Shown here: positions 43,001 to 48,432 of the stretch, in pieces
How the letters are laid out: the number at the start of each line of letters is the position of its first letter
Numbering within the stretch: position 1 is the stretch's first letter
Assembly: GCF_032884065.1 (NCBI RefSeq)
Contig: NC_088865.1
Span: 49,678,176-49,742,175 of the forward strand
Length of the DNA stretch: 64,000 bases
Reading direction: 5' to 3'
DNA from: Artemia franciscana
Taxonomy: Eukaryota; Arthropoda; Branchiopoda; Anostraca; Artemiidae
Program-made: the position numbers and the translations under genes
Notes under the pieces: generated by a model
The model's database searches: none
Seen by the model: only the letters and a program-made list of their open reading frames with translations
What the model was told of the DNA's origin: nothing

Positions 43001-45004
43001 GTATAGTCATAGTATAGTCATAGTCAAAGTCATAGTATAATCAAAGAGAATCAGATAGACGCAGGGTTTGCATCCGGTGAGAAAAAAAATCACTAGATTC
43101 TAGTAATTTTTTGATTGATTTAGTAATATTCTTCAATAGTCTAGTAATTTATGTGCTGATTTAGTGATTGTTTGTTTAGTCAACATAAAAAATCCATAGA
43201 AATAGTGATAAATCGCTATAGTTGGTTCCAATCCTCATTAAATACTTCCTTAGGACCTCTTTTCCCCCCATTCCAAGACGCCCTCTTTCCTTGGCCGTAG
43301 ATGGACGGACTAAAAGTGATGCGTAAAGGTGAACAAATAATAAATTGTAGCGCAGTTAGGTATAGTAATGGATTTGGTGAAAAACAACACTGCCGAACAT
43401 AGACATCTGGCAAGGAATCATTCAGACTTCAGTGTATCTAGCTGTTTTATAAACTATAAGATATTTTTATTCGCTTGCATTTGCTTGCATGGACTCTATC
43501 AAAGCGAACCATGCCTATAAAAGTAACTTCAATTTCGAGAAAATAGAAAAATAAGCTCTCCGATATCTAAATTATACAAAATCTTACGAAGCAAAACGAA
43601 AAAATAAATGGACATATTAGATTTTGAAATCAGCAACTATTTGGAACTACAGCGCAAAATGAACAGATCATTCATAAAAAGAAAGCTTTTAATTTTGCAA
43701 ATTTTACAATGGGATTTTTTATTGTTGGAATACTAAAAGGATTACTGTAAAAGGGATTTTCGTTGGATTACTAAACCGGTTACAAGCTCCAAGAAACTAG
43801 GGTGGCATAACTTAAGTTATCCAAATACGTCAGTTTAGACGAAAACAATAAAAAGGAAAAAAATTGTGGCAGAACAAACTTTCAGAAGGAAAAGAAACAT
43901 GTGTGTCACTTAAGCAGGGTTACTAAATTGATGTCTAGTGGTAATCCAAAGTGCCAGGTCCCTGAGTTTGTTGTGCTGTTTGTCACTACTTCCTTCCAAC
44001 GGTCCGAGGTCAGCAGAATTAGTCACAAATAAGTAATTTCTTAGACCACACTGCTTTCCCATTTACTGAATCTAAAGGAGATAAAACGGATATGATTTAA
44101 AAAAAACAGTGGAGAAAAAAAAAAGCTTTAAATAACGGATATTTTGACTCGACATCGGGGAGTCCTTATCAACAAAAAAAAAGTCAAAGTTATATTAAAT
44201 TAAATGTAACATATATAGAAAAAACGAGGGAAAAAAATACATAAGAAATAAGAACAAAACAAACACATAAATATAACTCGCGTCTTAATAACCTCGCAAG
44301 TTATTAACCTCCTTGGAGTTTATTAATATGTGAGTTTTATTTATGCCCTTTTTTTGTTTTTATTTTTTATGTATTTTTTTGTACACCCAAAACGTGCTTC
44401 AAAAAGAGAAAATATTTATACATATATTTTTCAATGTTTTGGGAGCTTTTTATGGAGTGAAAATTTTAATTGAAAACTGTTTTAATTTTTAAAAACTCTC
44501 TTTGCAAAATAATTCTCGCTGTTTTGTTTAATGATGCTAAACTTCTTTTTATACCTCGTTTTTTAATATAAAACTTTTCAACTTTGTGCTTAATTTCTGT
44601 TAGAGTAACATATTGCCAGATTCCCTCATATTACTGACTTTCAAAGAAATTGTTGAAATTTCAAATATTGTCACATAAGAAAGACCAACATTGGATGCTC
44701 GTATTTATTTCGATCTCAATAAGAATGCCTGATTTGGCCTAATTTTCAACTTCGCCTTAATTTTCATGTGTAAATGTTGGTTTATTTAGAACCTGTCATC
44801 TAACCATTTTTAAAACATATTTTTGTAAGCCGTTTCCTTCAATTTAGTTTTTTCTGTCTTAATGTTTCTTGTTGCTCTTCCTATAATTAACTGTTTTGTT
44901 ACAGGCATTTGTCATCGCTTACACGAGTGAATTCATACCTAGAATTGTGTATTACTACACAAATGATTTTGATAATGACGGATACATCAGAAGTACATTA
45001 TCGT
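6883..45004 (+). CDS. TMEM16: Anoctamin (TMEM16) family gene, partial: eight internal exons A-H
   Basis: Anoctamins are ten-helix membrane proteins that act as Ca2+-activated chloride channels and/or phospholipid scramblases. The joined exons (6883-7043, 15927-16150, 18993-19157, 29277-29420, 33586-33755, 39249-39394, 42313-42518, 44905-45004) encode about 438 residues, colinear with the family from the Cys-rich loop before TM2 to just after TM9. Signature strings seen include [21 protein letters not shown]-like [21 protein letters not shown] and SEFIPRIVY. All internal junctions have AG/GT borders and compatible phases. The six Ca2+-ligand positions known from TMEM16 structures are present: N and E in NNFLE (TM6), two E in EYLE (TM7), E and D in EIRVD (TM8). 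The N-terminal domain, TM1, TM10 and C-terminus are not seen. The family call is firm; the subfamily and channel-versus-scramblase role are not decidable here. Confidence 0.95.
9700..11343 (+). mobile_element. HPT element, near full-length (+)
   Basis: This is the best + strand reference copy, 1.64 kb. Order: TCAAACAG plus microhairpin; module A/B (TTCAGCGTATCAGAGAACCC); module C about 10140-10400 (GGAGGGCACCTAGGCCCCCTC); a G-rich module (about 10430-10510); internal hairpin H1 (about 10600-10830, arms around CTCGCTCTTTACGCTAAAG); module E about 10890-11040 (resembling module C); terminal hairpin H2 (about 11060-11340); end TTTATTTAA. No ORF longer than about 80 codons, so non-autonomous. Confidence 0.85.
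11344..11499 (+). mobile_element. HPT terminal right arm, solo fragment
   Basis: Contains GTAGAATTGAGAGAAAGAG, ACTTTAGCGTA, GGACGTTGAGGAGGG and ends CTTTTTTTTTTATTTAAT. It corresponds to the right half of the H2 hairpin, placed directly after the full copy as a tandem partial repeat. A similar shorter right end occurs at about 11928-11979 and a right-half copy ends HPT-3 near 14326. Confidence 0.8.
12296..12936. mobile_element. Two solo HPT terminal hairpins (12296-12590, 12660-12936)
   Basis: The first has both arms (CCTCGCTCTTTACGCTAAAG and ACTTTAGCGTAAGGAGTAGG) and both poly-A/T ends of H2, with no other HPT module. The second is degenerate (GCTCTTTACTGCTAAAC, ACTTTAGCGTAAAGAGC) and interrupted by a C run. 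Either independent foldback units or excision/recombination leftovers. Confidence 0.7.
13507..14326 (+). mobile_element. HPT element, internally deleted with a 59-bp tandem duplication (+)
   Basis: It starts TCAAACAG after A and passes through module C, where GGTCCTCGCAAGAGGGCTC is present twice (13766 and 13825, period 59 bp). Part of the G-rich module and all of H1 and module E are missing. Only the right arm of H2 remains. It ends ACTAGTTTTTTTTTAATAA. Confidence 0.8.
14327..14553 (-). mobile_element. HPT module B fragment, minus strand
   Basis: Reads in reverse as the HPT sequence from the AAACACGCATCCGTGAT-like word through GGAGCTTGAAACTTC.ACAGTAGGGTTCTC to TTAGTGTTATCCATTAAAA. It lies between two + strand copies. 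Confidence 0.75.
14554..15748 (+). mobile_element. HPT element, internally deleted (+)
   Basis: It starts TCAAACAG after A, carries modules A and B, lacks most of module C and the G-rich block, and retains H1 (about 14980-15170), module E (about 15240-15370) and H2 (about 15470-15745). The H2 arms carry a matched private block: GACTGTCTCCTCCTCAACGC on the left and GTGTTGAGGAGGAGACAGT on the right. Confidence 0.82.
15760..15869 (-). mobile_element. HPT 5'-end scrap next to exon B, minus strand
   Basis: Reverse complement of the first about 110 bp of HPT, ending at GTTTGA (15864-15869), i.e. TCAAAC in element orientation. It stops 57 bp before exon B; the branch point and acceptor of exon B lie in that gap. 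Confidence 0.8.
15927..16150 (+). CDS. TMEM16: Anoctamin exon B: end of TM2 and TM2-TM3 cytoplasmic loop
   Basis: Acceptor AG is at 15925-15926; the donor GTAAGT starts at 16151. Two bases complete the codon left by exon A, then 74 codons follow and end in phase 0. The exon encodes [18 protein letters not shown], a hallmark anoctamin string, then an acidic cytoplasmic loop with [11 protein letters not shown] (the family TGE-EPY motif) and the beginning of TM3 ([11 protein letters not shown]). A minus-strand HPT fragment ends at 15869, 57 bp before the exon, so the 3' splice region sits in the short AT-rich gap between. Confidence 0.95.
16780..17290 (-). mobile_element. Penelope-like element C-terminal relic, minus strand
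   Basis: On the minus strand 17268 down to about 17040 reads [12 protein letters not shown], then (after a stop/frameshift) [16 protein letters not shown] and [18 protein letters not shown]. This matches the region following the GIY-YIG core in Penelope-like elements (RE.IEI....NLNRD.G). Further down the minus strand, about 16840-16790 reads GCTGAAGACGGCCCTTGG, the kind of sequence found at 3' ends of these elements. Non-functional. Confidence 0.6.
17340..17540 (+). mobile_element. GIY-YIG endonuclease fragment of a Penelope-like element, + strand
   Basis: Frame from 17376 encodes [20 protein letters not shown], then [17 protein letters not shown] and a stop at 17538-17540. GVY and YVG stand for GIY and YIG at normal spacing, and the Arg after YVG corresponds to the family catalytic Arg. 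This is the N-terminal half of the domain. The C-terminal half lies inverted just upstream on the minus strand. Confidence 0.72.
18715..18925 (-). mobile_element. tRNA-like SINE of a second family, minus strand
   Basis: The reverse complement starts with GTGGTGCCGCAGTGGATTTG (A-box-like) and has AGAGATCGAATCACG (B-box-like) about 45 bp later. A tRNA-unrelated GGGGCGACGCAGGGACC part follows. The boxes are degenerate and only one copy is seen here, so this is weaker than the SINE at 6476. Confidence 0.5.
18993..19157 (+). CDS. TMEM16: Anoctamin exon C: TM3 and TM4
   Basis: Acceptor TTTCTTTCTAG ends at 18992; the donor GTACGT starts at 19158. The exon is exactly 55 codons, phase 0 at both ends. 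It encodes [16 protein letters not shown] (TM3; GVIIYRI is strongly family-typical), a short charged loop ([10 protein letters not shown]) and [17 protein letters not shown] (TM4). An in-frame reading continues nine codons into the intron before a stop, but the donor and the exact join to exon D show that the exon ends at 19157. Confidence 0.93.
19510..20600. repeat. Tandem array of about 290-bp modules related to HPT modules C/E
   Basis: Units start near 19510, 19810, 20095 and 20380. Each has a C-rich word (CCCCCCTCTCCAAC-like), then 'AT.CAAA.TTT.GA.AT..CATTTT.TTCA', a G-rich 'GGGGCAAG..CTGTAAGTT.TGCCC' stretch and 'GGAAATTG.CAGTTCTAGT.CCC'. The same order occurs inside HPT (10140-10400 and 10890-11040), but here there is no hairpin between units. 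Confidence 0.6.
20600..21380. repeat. Three repeat units, each carrying a CTA/CTG-type trinucleotide block
   Basis: GAACTAAATCAAAGCA is found at 20628 and 20853 and GAACTAAATCAGAAC at 21158. Each is followed by GATCAATTG/CAGTTGACCAAAAG-like spacers and then runs of CTACTACTGCTACT-like triplets (20735-20825, 20985-21090, 21290-21370). Periods are about 225 and 305 bp. Confidence 0.7.
22440..22742 (-). mobile_element. tRNA-derived SINE, minus strand
   Basis: Reverse complement of the SINE at 6476-6789. The B box GAGGGTTCAAATCC is clear; the A-box region is diverged or truncated. The body shares GGCGTGACTCTGTAAG, TATCTGGGGAAGGCAAGCAGG and GTACCGTATTCTTTACC-type words. The two copies differ enough to be old insertions. 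Confidence 0.78.
23360..23640 (+). other. Coding-like relic of unknown origin
   Basis: An open frame of 73 codons ([15 protein letters not shown]...[11 protein letters not shown]) stops at a TAG, and the same frame continues with [20 protein letters not shown] into the flanking HPT scrap. Composition (Arg/Lys, Leu, balanced) is unlike the AT-rich noncoding frames around it. I do not recognise it; a LINE or retroposed fragment is possible. Confidence 0.3.
23645..25410 (-). mobile_element. HPT element (-), preceded by a + strand HPT scrap
   Basis: 23645-23755 is a + strand piece of module B (CAGATTCAGCGTATCAGAGA). From 23756 the H2 hairpin (to about 24045) is followed in minus orientation by module E, H1 (about 24340-24550), the G-rich module, C, B and A, ending GAACTGTTT at 25410 without the final GA. 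The H2 arms have a matched private block (GGCTTTTTCTCCTCAACGCC, left; CGTTGAGGAGAAAAAGCCCC, right). Confidence 0.85.
25411..26880 (+). mobile_element. HPT element (+), 5'-truncated
   Basis: It begins inside module B (AAAAATGTGGAATTTTG) directly after the minus-strand copy, making a head-to-head pair. Modules C, G-rich, H1 (about 26060-26270), E and H2 (about 26590-26880) follow. H2 arms share a private C (CTCTTCACGCTAAAG; CTTTAGCGTGAAGAG) where other copies have T. An extra 40-60 bp insertion sits at about 25990-26060. Confidence 0.85.
29277..29420 (+). CDS. TMEM16: Anoctamin exon D: TM4 end, cytoplasmic linker, TM5
   Basis: Acceptor TTTATTTCAG ends at 29276; the donor GTAAAT starts at 29421. 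It is 48 codons, phase 0 at both ends. It encodes [13 protein letters not shown], then a polar linker ([14 protein letters not shown]) and [17 protein letters not shown], which matches the family string running into TM5 ('F.N.Y.P..YIAFFK'). It joins exon E at the K|GRF boundary conserved in anoctamins. Confidence 0.94.
31355..31706. mobile_element. Diverged solo HPT-like hairpin
   Basis: Left end GTTTTTCAATTGAAAGTAAAGAG..ACATTAAAACTTAAAA and right end TTTTAAGCTTTGATGCTGTTGTTACTTTCAGTTAAC mirror each other, ending TTTATTTAAT. The central arms (CTCTTTACGTTC, TTTACCTTAACGAG) are eroded. Confidence 0.65.
31874..33556 (-). mobile_element. HPT element, full-length (-), abutting exon E
   Basis: 1.68 kb with all modules: H2 (31876-32165), E, H1 (about 32460-32710), G-rich, C, B, A, and terminal GTTTGA at 33551-33556. 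H2 arms share a private block (GGGGCTTTTCTTTCTCAACG; CGTTGAGAAGGAAAAGCCCC). The element ends 29 bp before exon E. Confidence 0.88.
33586..33755 (+). CDS. TMEM16: Anoctamin exon E: TM5-TM6 loop and TM6 with Ca2+ ligands
   Basis: Acceptor TTTTTTTAG ends at 33585; the donor GTAAGC starts at 33756, leaving phase 2. It encodes [10 protein letters not shown] (family GRF..PGDY loop), [10 protein letters not shown] (family C.PGGCL.EL) and TM6 [20 protein letters not shown]. Asn and Glu four residues apart in NNFLE match the TM6 Ca2+ ligands. A minus-strand HPT element ends at 33556, so only 29 bp separate it from the exon. Those bases hold a branch-point-like GCTAAC and the pyrimidine tract. Confidence 0.96.
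33771..34046. repeat. Two-copy tandem duplication, period 140 bp
   Basis: TCTAATTATTTTGGCTGTAG begins at 33771 and 33911, and both units run through GGATTTATAGACTTA, TATAGGC and ACGGAAAGAT to CCTATTTATT.CAAAGAA. Clearly diverged (several substitutions and small indels). Lies 15 bp inside the intron after exon E. Confidence 0.85.
34500..35990 (+). mobile_element. LINE with reverse transcriptase domain, pseudogene
   Basis: Same LINE family as 62.6-63.8 kb, of the endonuclease/RT type without LTRs. Pre-RT residues [15 protein letters not shown] (34510-34560); RT motif A-like [12 protein letters not shown]; motif B-like SGVKQSC; motif C LDYADV, in which the second catalytic Asp of YADD is Val; then [65 protein letters not shown] and SVRSCVGL. 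Frames break near 34700, 35325 and 35455, so it is dead. It ends in a (TAG)n tail (35965-35988). Confidence 0.9.
36160..36370. repeat. CTACTTACTTTCTACTTATTTTTGG minisatellite
   Basis: The phrase CTACTTACTTTCTACTTA with TTTTTGGA/TTTTGAAG and TTTTTCTTCTTTCAAAT spacers repeats at about 36180-36360 in units of roughly 50-75 bp; single copies of CTACTTATTTTTGG occur again near 36580. Confidence 0.7.
37984..38505 (-). other. 173-codon orphan ORF, minus strand
   Basis: An uninterrupted ATG-to-stop frame, the longest minus-strand frame in the window, with a hydrophilic first half ([18 protein letters not shown]), a Phe/Cys/Leu-rich hydrophobic stretch from a GTTTGTTT repeat, and a basic end ([15 protein letters not shown]). 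I recognise no family. It sits antisense inside an anoctamin intron; a decayed retroposed segment is as likely as a gene. Confidence 0.2.
39000..39125. repeat. GATAATATT / TAATATTGATAATA minisatellite
   Basis: AT-only repeat of GATAATATTGATAATAATATAATAT-like units, ending about 125 bp before exon F. Confidence 0.85.
39249..39394 (+). CDS. TMEM16: Anoctamin exon F: cytoplasmic linker into TM7, EYLE Ca2+ ligands
   Basis: Acceptor TTACAG ends at 39248; the donor GTAAGA starts at 39395. The first base completes the Pro codon split at exon E and one base is left for exon G. It encodes [12 protein letters not shown] (basic, post-TM6), a Lys/Glu-rich cytoplasmic linker ([14 protein letters not shown]) and SEYLEL, where the two Glu three residues apart correspond to the TM7 Ca2+ ligands. 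An AT-rich GATAATATT minisatellite lies just upstream (about 39000-39125). Confidence 0.9.
39653..39985. repeat. Diverged tandem duplication, period about 218 bp
   Basis: TTAGGCCAAACTTTTCTTATATTA (39655) and TTAGGTCAAATTTTTCTTATATTA (39871) start units sharing AAGGTTCT.ACTAA, AGCTTTCGTAC, GGTCGGTGCTCCTT and TTTAAACTCGGTT. The second unit is partial. Confidence 0.75.
41614..41731. repeat. 34-bp minisatellite, 3.4 copies
   Basis: Units of CATCTTTACTGTCGCTTTAC followed by TATTTACTGTTGAA, repeated three times with one to four differences and a partial fourth. Confidence 0.88.
42313..42518 (+). CDS. TMEM16: Anoctamin exon G: TM7, TM8 and start of TM9
   Basis: Acceptor TTTTTTTCAG ends at 42312; the donor GTAAGA starts at 42519. 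Two bases finish a codon from exon F, then 68 codons, phase 0. It encodes [20 protein letters not shown], the most diagnostic anoctamin stretch, then [14 protein letters not shown] with Glu and Asp four residues apart (TM8 Ca2+ ligands), [15 protein letters not shown] and the hydrophobic YLAVIVN leading into TM9. A decayed copy of its 3' end lies about 0.9 kb downstream (43399-43460). Confidence 0.96.
42655..42791. mobile_element. hAT-like MITE
   Basis: Starts CTGTGGCGTTAATT and ends TTGACGTCACTG, imperfect inverted termini shared with the element at 61368-61582 (CAGTGACGTCAATT ... AACGCCAGTG). Flanks TTGATCTA and TTGGATTA could be an eroded 8-bp target duplication. The body has AGGGGACAA words also present in the other copy. 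Confidence 0.5.
42968..43045. repeat. TATAGTATAGTC simple repeat
   Basis: Runs of TATAG and TAGTCAAAG/TAGTCATAG. Confidence 0.85.
43399..43460 (+). pseudogene. Decayed partial duplicate of anoctamin exon G 3' end
   Basis: In one frame this reads [17 protein letters not shown] followed by TAA at 43450-43452. Compared with exon G ([18 protein letters not shown]), I-W-Q, I and Y-L-A-V match at identical spacing, and V/I, K/Q, S/T and I/L are conservative. Nucleotide similarity continues past the exon end into the intron (AAC.TAAGA..TTTTT), but the donor GT is lost. The upstream part of exon G was not found: a TGA precedes the block. It looks like a fragment of a duplicated or alternative exon that has died. 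Confidence 0.6.
44231..44383. repeat. Inverted repeat, about 50-bp imperfect arms
   Basis: AAAAAAATACATAAGAAATAAG..CAAA and CATAAATATAACTCGC on the left mirror GAGTTTTATTTATG and TTTATTTTTTATGTATTTTTTT on the right, around a GCAAGTTATTAACCTCC centre. Confidence 0.65.
44905..45004 (+). CDS. TMEM16: Anoctamin exon H: TM9 and the following extracellular segment
   Basis: Acceptor TTACAG ends at 44904; the best donor is GTAAGT at 45005, leaving phase 1. A GTGTAA donor two bases earlier is possible but weaker. It encodes [20 protein letters not shown], matching the family 'AFVI..TSDFIPRLVY' string, then [14 protein letters not shown], the start of the last extracellular loop. The TM10 exon expected next is not recognised in the remaining 19 kb. 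Confidence 0.93.
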
Positions 45005-46607
45005 GTAAGTAATATTATTAGACCGTAATAACTTTTTTTTGTCTTAGTGTTTTTTTTTATTTTATTTTTTACCACTCGAAAGGACTGAAGGAGTATGCCT
45101 TTCTACGCTAGGCCTAATCCGTAGTAGTCTCTTTTACATGCCTTTTGCAGTTGCAAATAAAAAAATTAATAGCGAATCAACATGAACTAGGTTGCATGAG
45201 AAACGTCTTATTGGTGGATTCCATTCCCTCTAGTTCTCATTGGTTCAAACATCTATTGTATAAATGGAAAAACAGGTTTTTCAGGCTAAGGTTTGTGGCA
45301 TATGGCCTATAATACCGTTGTTTTTTTTATTTTTTGTTAAGGTCTTGTTTTACAAAATTTACGGATTTGACAGTCGGCTCAATTGGGAGACACACTCGGG
45401 AAATTAATTTGAATGGGTCCTTGTGCTTCTGCAAGGGCGTAATTTTCCGTGGGGCAGGGATCAACTGTCCCTCTCAGACTTCAGTCCCCCCGACCCCAGT
45501 TCTCCCCCCCCCCAGCTGAAATTTGGTTTCTTCCAAAATCGTGTTAAAACTAAGATAAATCTGCATAATTCAAGCATCAGCAGAAAAAGATCATGGGGTT
45601 GAGCTGAAAACAGGTAGAATTAAATTGAGTTCATTTGTATAGGGGTTGAGTTACATAGGTTTGAGTTAAATAAGGGTTGAATTGCACAGTAGTTGAGTTC
45701 AATGAGGGATGAATTAGGTGGAGGTTGAGTTGAAAGGAGGGTTAAGTTAATAGGGGGGTTGGGTTCAGTTGCATGGGAACCGATAAATTGCAATCAAATC
45801 GAAAACAGTCGTGTTTCGGTTTTTTATTTTTTTTTTTGGGGGGGGGGTCAAAAAGAGACGTTGATGGCTGGTAATTAATCCATTTATTGCTTAACGTTTA
45901 TGTTTTTTTATGATCTATATTCTGATGGCTAAATAAGAGACTCTGACAGATAAAAGTAATTTCATCACATAATTTGAAGATACTAAGAAAATCACTAGTA
46001 GCCCAGTTAGAAATTCGAAAATACAGGATGCACTTTACTTATAGATCTATGTTCGGCATAGAGTGAGTAGTGAAGGGTAACTTCAGCGGACCGAATTATC
46101 CAAAAAAGGGGATTCCTGCAAAAATATGTGTTTACTACTTAAATGATTTGTTTTTGAGACATATCGAGTTAGAAAAGCTGTACAATTCTAAAGATTTTTT
46201 TTGGTTACCTAATCAGATAGAGTTTTTCACACTTTTTTTTATTTTATGAGGAGAGGGCTAGTTGCTCATATATCTGCCTATAGTCCTATCACCTGTTTAC
46301 AGCATCAAAATTTATTGTCTCCAAAAACCATTAATTTTTTATATATTATAAACAAAGTTTAGGTGCATATTTTTTAGGGGGGAGGGGTACCAGTGGCTTT
46401 CGGACTCCCTTATTGGTATTTGTTGGCTGTTTGTCCTTTAAAATGTTGACCTTCTGAAGTCGTACGTATCCCTGAGCCCCTCTGGATCATCAAAACATTG
46501 ATTTAGGAAATATAAATTATTGTCCTTTAACTAAAACCCTGAAAAAAGTGGCAAATTAACGGGTCTCATGATCACTTTCTTTTTGTTTGGTCACATTAAT
46601 GAGACGT

Positions 46608-46880
46608 AAACTAACTAAATCACTTTTTGACTTTATTCGCGAATTAATGAATGCCAAATTCATGAAATCAATTTTTGGTTTTATTCAGGAATTAATGGGT
46701 TATAAATTCACCCAATCACTTTTTGAGTTTATTCGCGAATTTATGGTTCAAAAATTCACCAAATCACTTTTAGGTCTTATTCGCGAATTCATGGGTCATA
46801 AAATCACTTTTTGGTTATGATCACAATTCACCAAATCAATTTTTGGTTTTAATCGTCAATTAAGAGGTCACAAATTCATA
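46608..46880. repeat. 48-bp minisatellite, about 4-5 units
   Basis: Units contain AAATCACTTTTTG.(T/C)TTTATTCGCGAATTAATGG. The first four units are 48 bp, a multiple of three, so one frame stays open as repeats of KFTKSLFEFIREFMGH. Later units have other spacing. No splice signals or family match, so I treat it as satellite DNA. Confidence 0.8.
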
Positions 46881-47384
46881 AAACCACATATCGCAATCTA
46901 AGCAATTTTTATTGGCTGTGAACAGGATTGTTTTTGGTTAAATTTGTAACTACCAAATAACTATAATTATAGTCCTTTTTAAATAGTTTAGTCCCTCCCT
47001 ATGACTGTTAAGTTTCAAATTTAAATTGTAAAATTGTCACCGAGATACGAAGGCAAACAATAATGAGCTATGTCGCCAAAAGACAGTATATTTTTGTTCA
47101 GGGGGGGAGGGGTTGCCGAAAGAAAACTGTACAAAACGCAACGAAATTTTTTCTAATTTTGTACTTGTCGGACAATTTTTTTTCTTTTAAAAATGCACTA
47201 AATATATTTCACTTCTGCAATTATATTTCAATTTTTGGAAACTACTTCTTTGCTGTGTTTTTGAAAGAATTCAATTGGATAATTTTAGGCCTAGGCCAGT
47301 AATTTTTCCTCCCAATATCTATATTGTCCGGTACTTAAGTAATAGCTCTGATTCTATTGTGCCTAAGTGTAGGTTCTTCGAACA

Positions 47385-47535
47385 CACGGTTCCACATTTT
47401 GAGAAAGTTCATCGCAATGCAAAACACATATTGTCTGAGAATTCATGTTTTGGGGTAGTTCATCGGAACAGTGAAACATTGTGTGTTATGGTCCATATTT
47501 TGGAGAAACCCATTGGAACCGCAAACACGGTGTGC
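47385..47535. repeat. About 50-bp diverged minisatellite
   Basis: Three units of 'ACACGGT..CATATTTTGAGAAAGTTCATCG.AA..CAAA', for example CATTTTGAGAAAGTTCATCG, then TTTTGGGGTAGTTCATCGGA, then TTTTGGAGAAACCCATTGGA. Confidence 0.6.
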
Positions 47536-47747
47536 TTGCTCTAAGACTATATGAAATTATAAAAGAAAATCATATGTACGTGGATAATGTGCTCTTTAAT
47601 TCTTCAGCCAACTGGAAAAAGAATCCATAAAGTAAGGCCGAATAAAAAATTTTCAACTTTAAATAAAAAATAAAAAACTGTCAATATAGATATATATCCC
47701 AAATTATATAAGCCCTCTCATCATTATTATTTAGTCTACAACCTTTA

Positions 47748-48430
47748 AATAAGTTTGAATAAAAAAAAATATTTTGGCAAAAAAAAATGTATAACTCATA
47801 ATTTTTATTTTAAATACTGGTTAAAAACAGATCTTAGATAATGTCATACTGCTTAAATTTTAATATATTCGTAAAGGGAAATTCTTTCTTGACTATTCTT
47901 GTTCTAGATTTATTTTCTTAAGTTTTTTTTTACCATAATTACACATTTTCCGTGATTGAACTTCCTGCTACTATATCTTCACTTGATTTTAACCTGTTTT
48001 CAATAAGTTTGAATAAAAAAAATATTTTGGCAAAAAAAATGTATAACTCATAATTTTTATCTTAAATACTCGTTAAAAACAGATATTAGATAACGTCATA
48101 CTGCTTAAATTTTCATATATTCGTAAGGGGAAATTCTTCCTTGACTATTCTTGTTCTAGATTTATTTTCTTCAGTTTTTTTTTACCACAATTACACATGT
48201 TCCTTGATTGAATTTCCTGCTACCATATCTTCACTTTAATAACTGTTTTTAACGAGTATTTAAAAAAATTGTGAGTTATACATTTTTTTTTGCCAAAATA
48301 TATTTTTTTATTCAAGCTTATTGAAAACAGGTCACAGGACTATTCTTGTTCTAAATTTATTTTCTTAAGTTTTTTACCATAATTACATATTTGCCTTTAT
48401 TTAACTTCCTGCTACTATATCTTCATTTGA
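47748..48430. repeat. 254-bp tandem repeat with an inverted third unit
   Basis: AATAAGTTTGAATAAAAAAA starts units at 47748 and 48002. After the second unit, 48241-48332 is the reverse complement of the unit start (GAGTTATACATTTTTTTTTG..TTCAAGCTTATTGAAAACAGGT). A third direct partial copy (48338-48430) follows, into which the GTG element has inserted. Confidence 0.82.
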
Positions 48431-48432
48431 TT

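Larger units (their letters stand above)
42519..44904 (+). other. Intron G-H (2.4 kb)
   Basis: Contains a short MITE-like element (42655-42791), an ATAGT simple repeat (42968-43045), the exon G relic (43399-43460), an inverted repeat (44231-44383) and AT-rich noncoding DNA. Confidence 0.65.

Noticed and set aside
42968..43045. CRISPR-like regular spacing
   Set aside because: Simple sequence repeat without unique spacers; no CRISPR arrays anywhere in the window.
47275..47544. 89-codon + strand ORF
   Set aside because: Its second half is a diverged minisatellite of about 50 bp; no splice signals or family.
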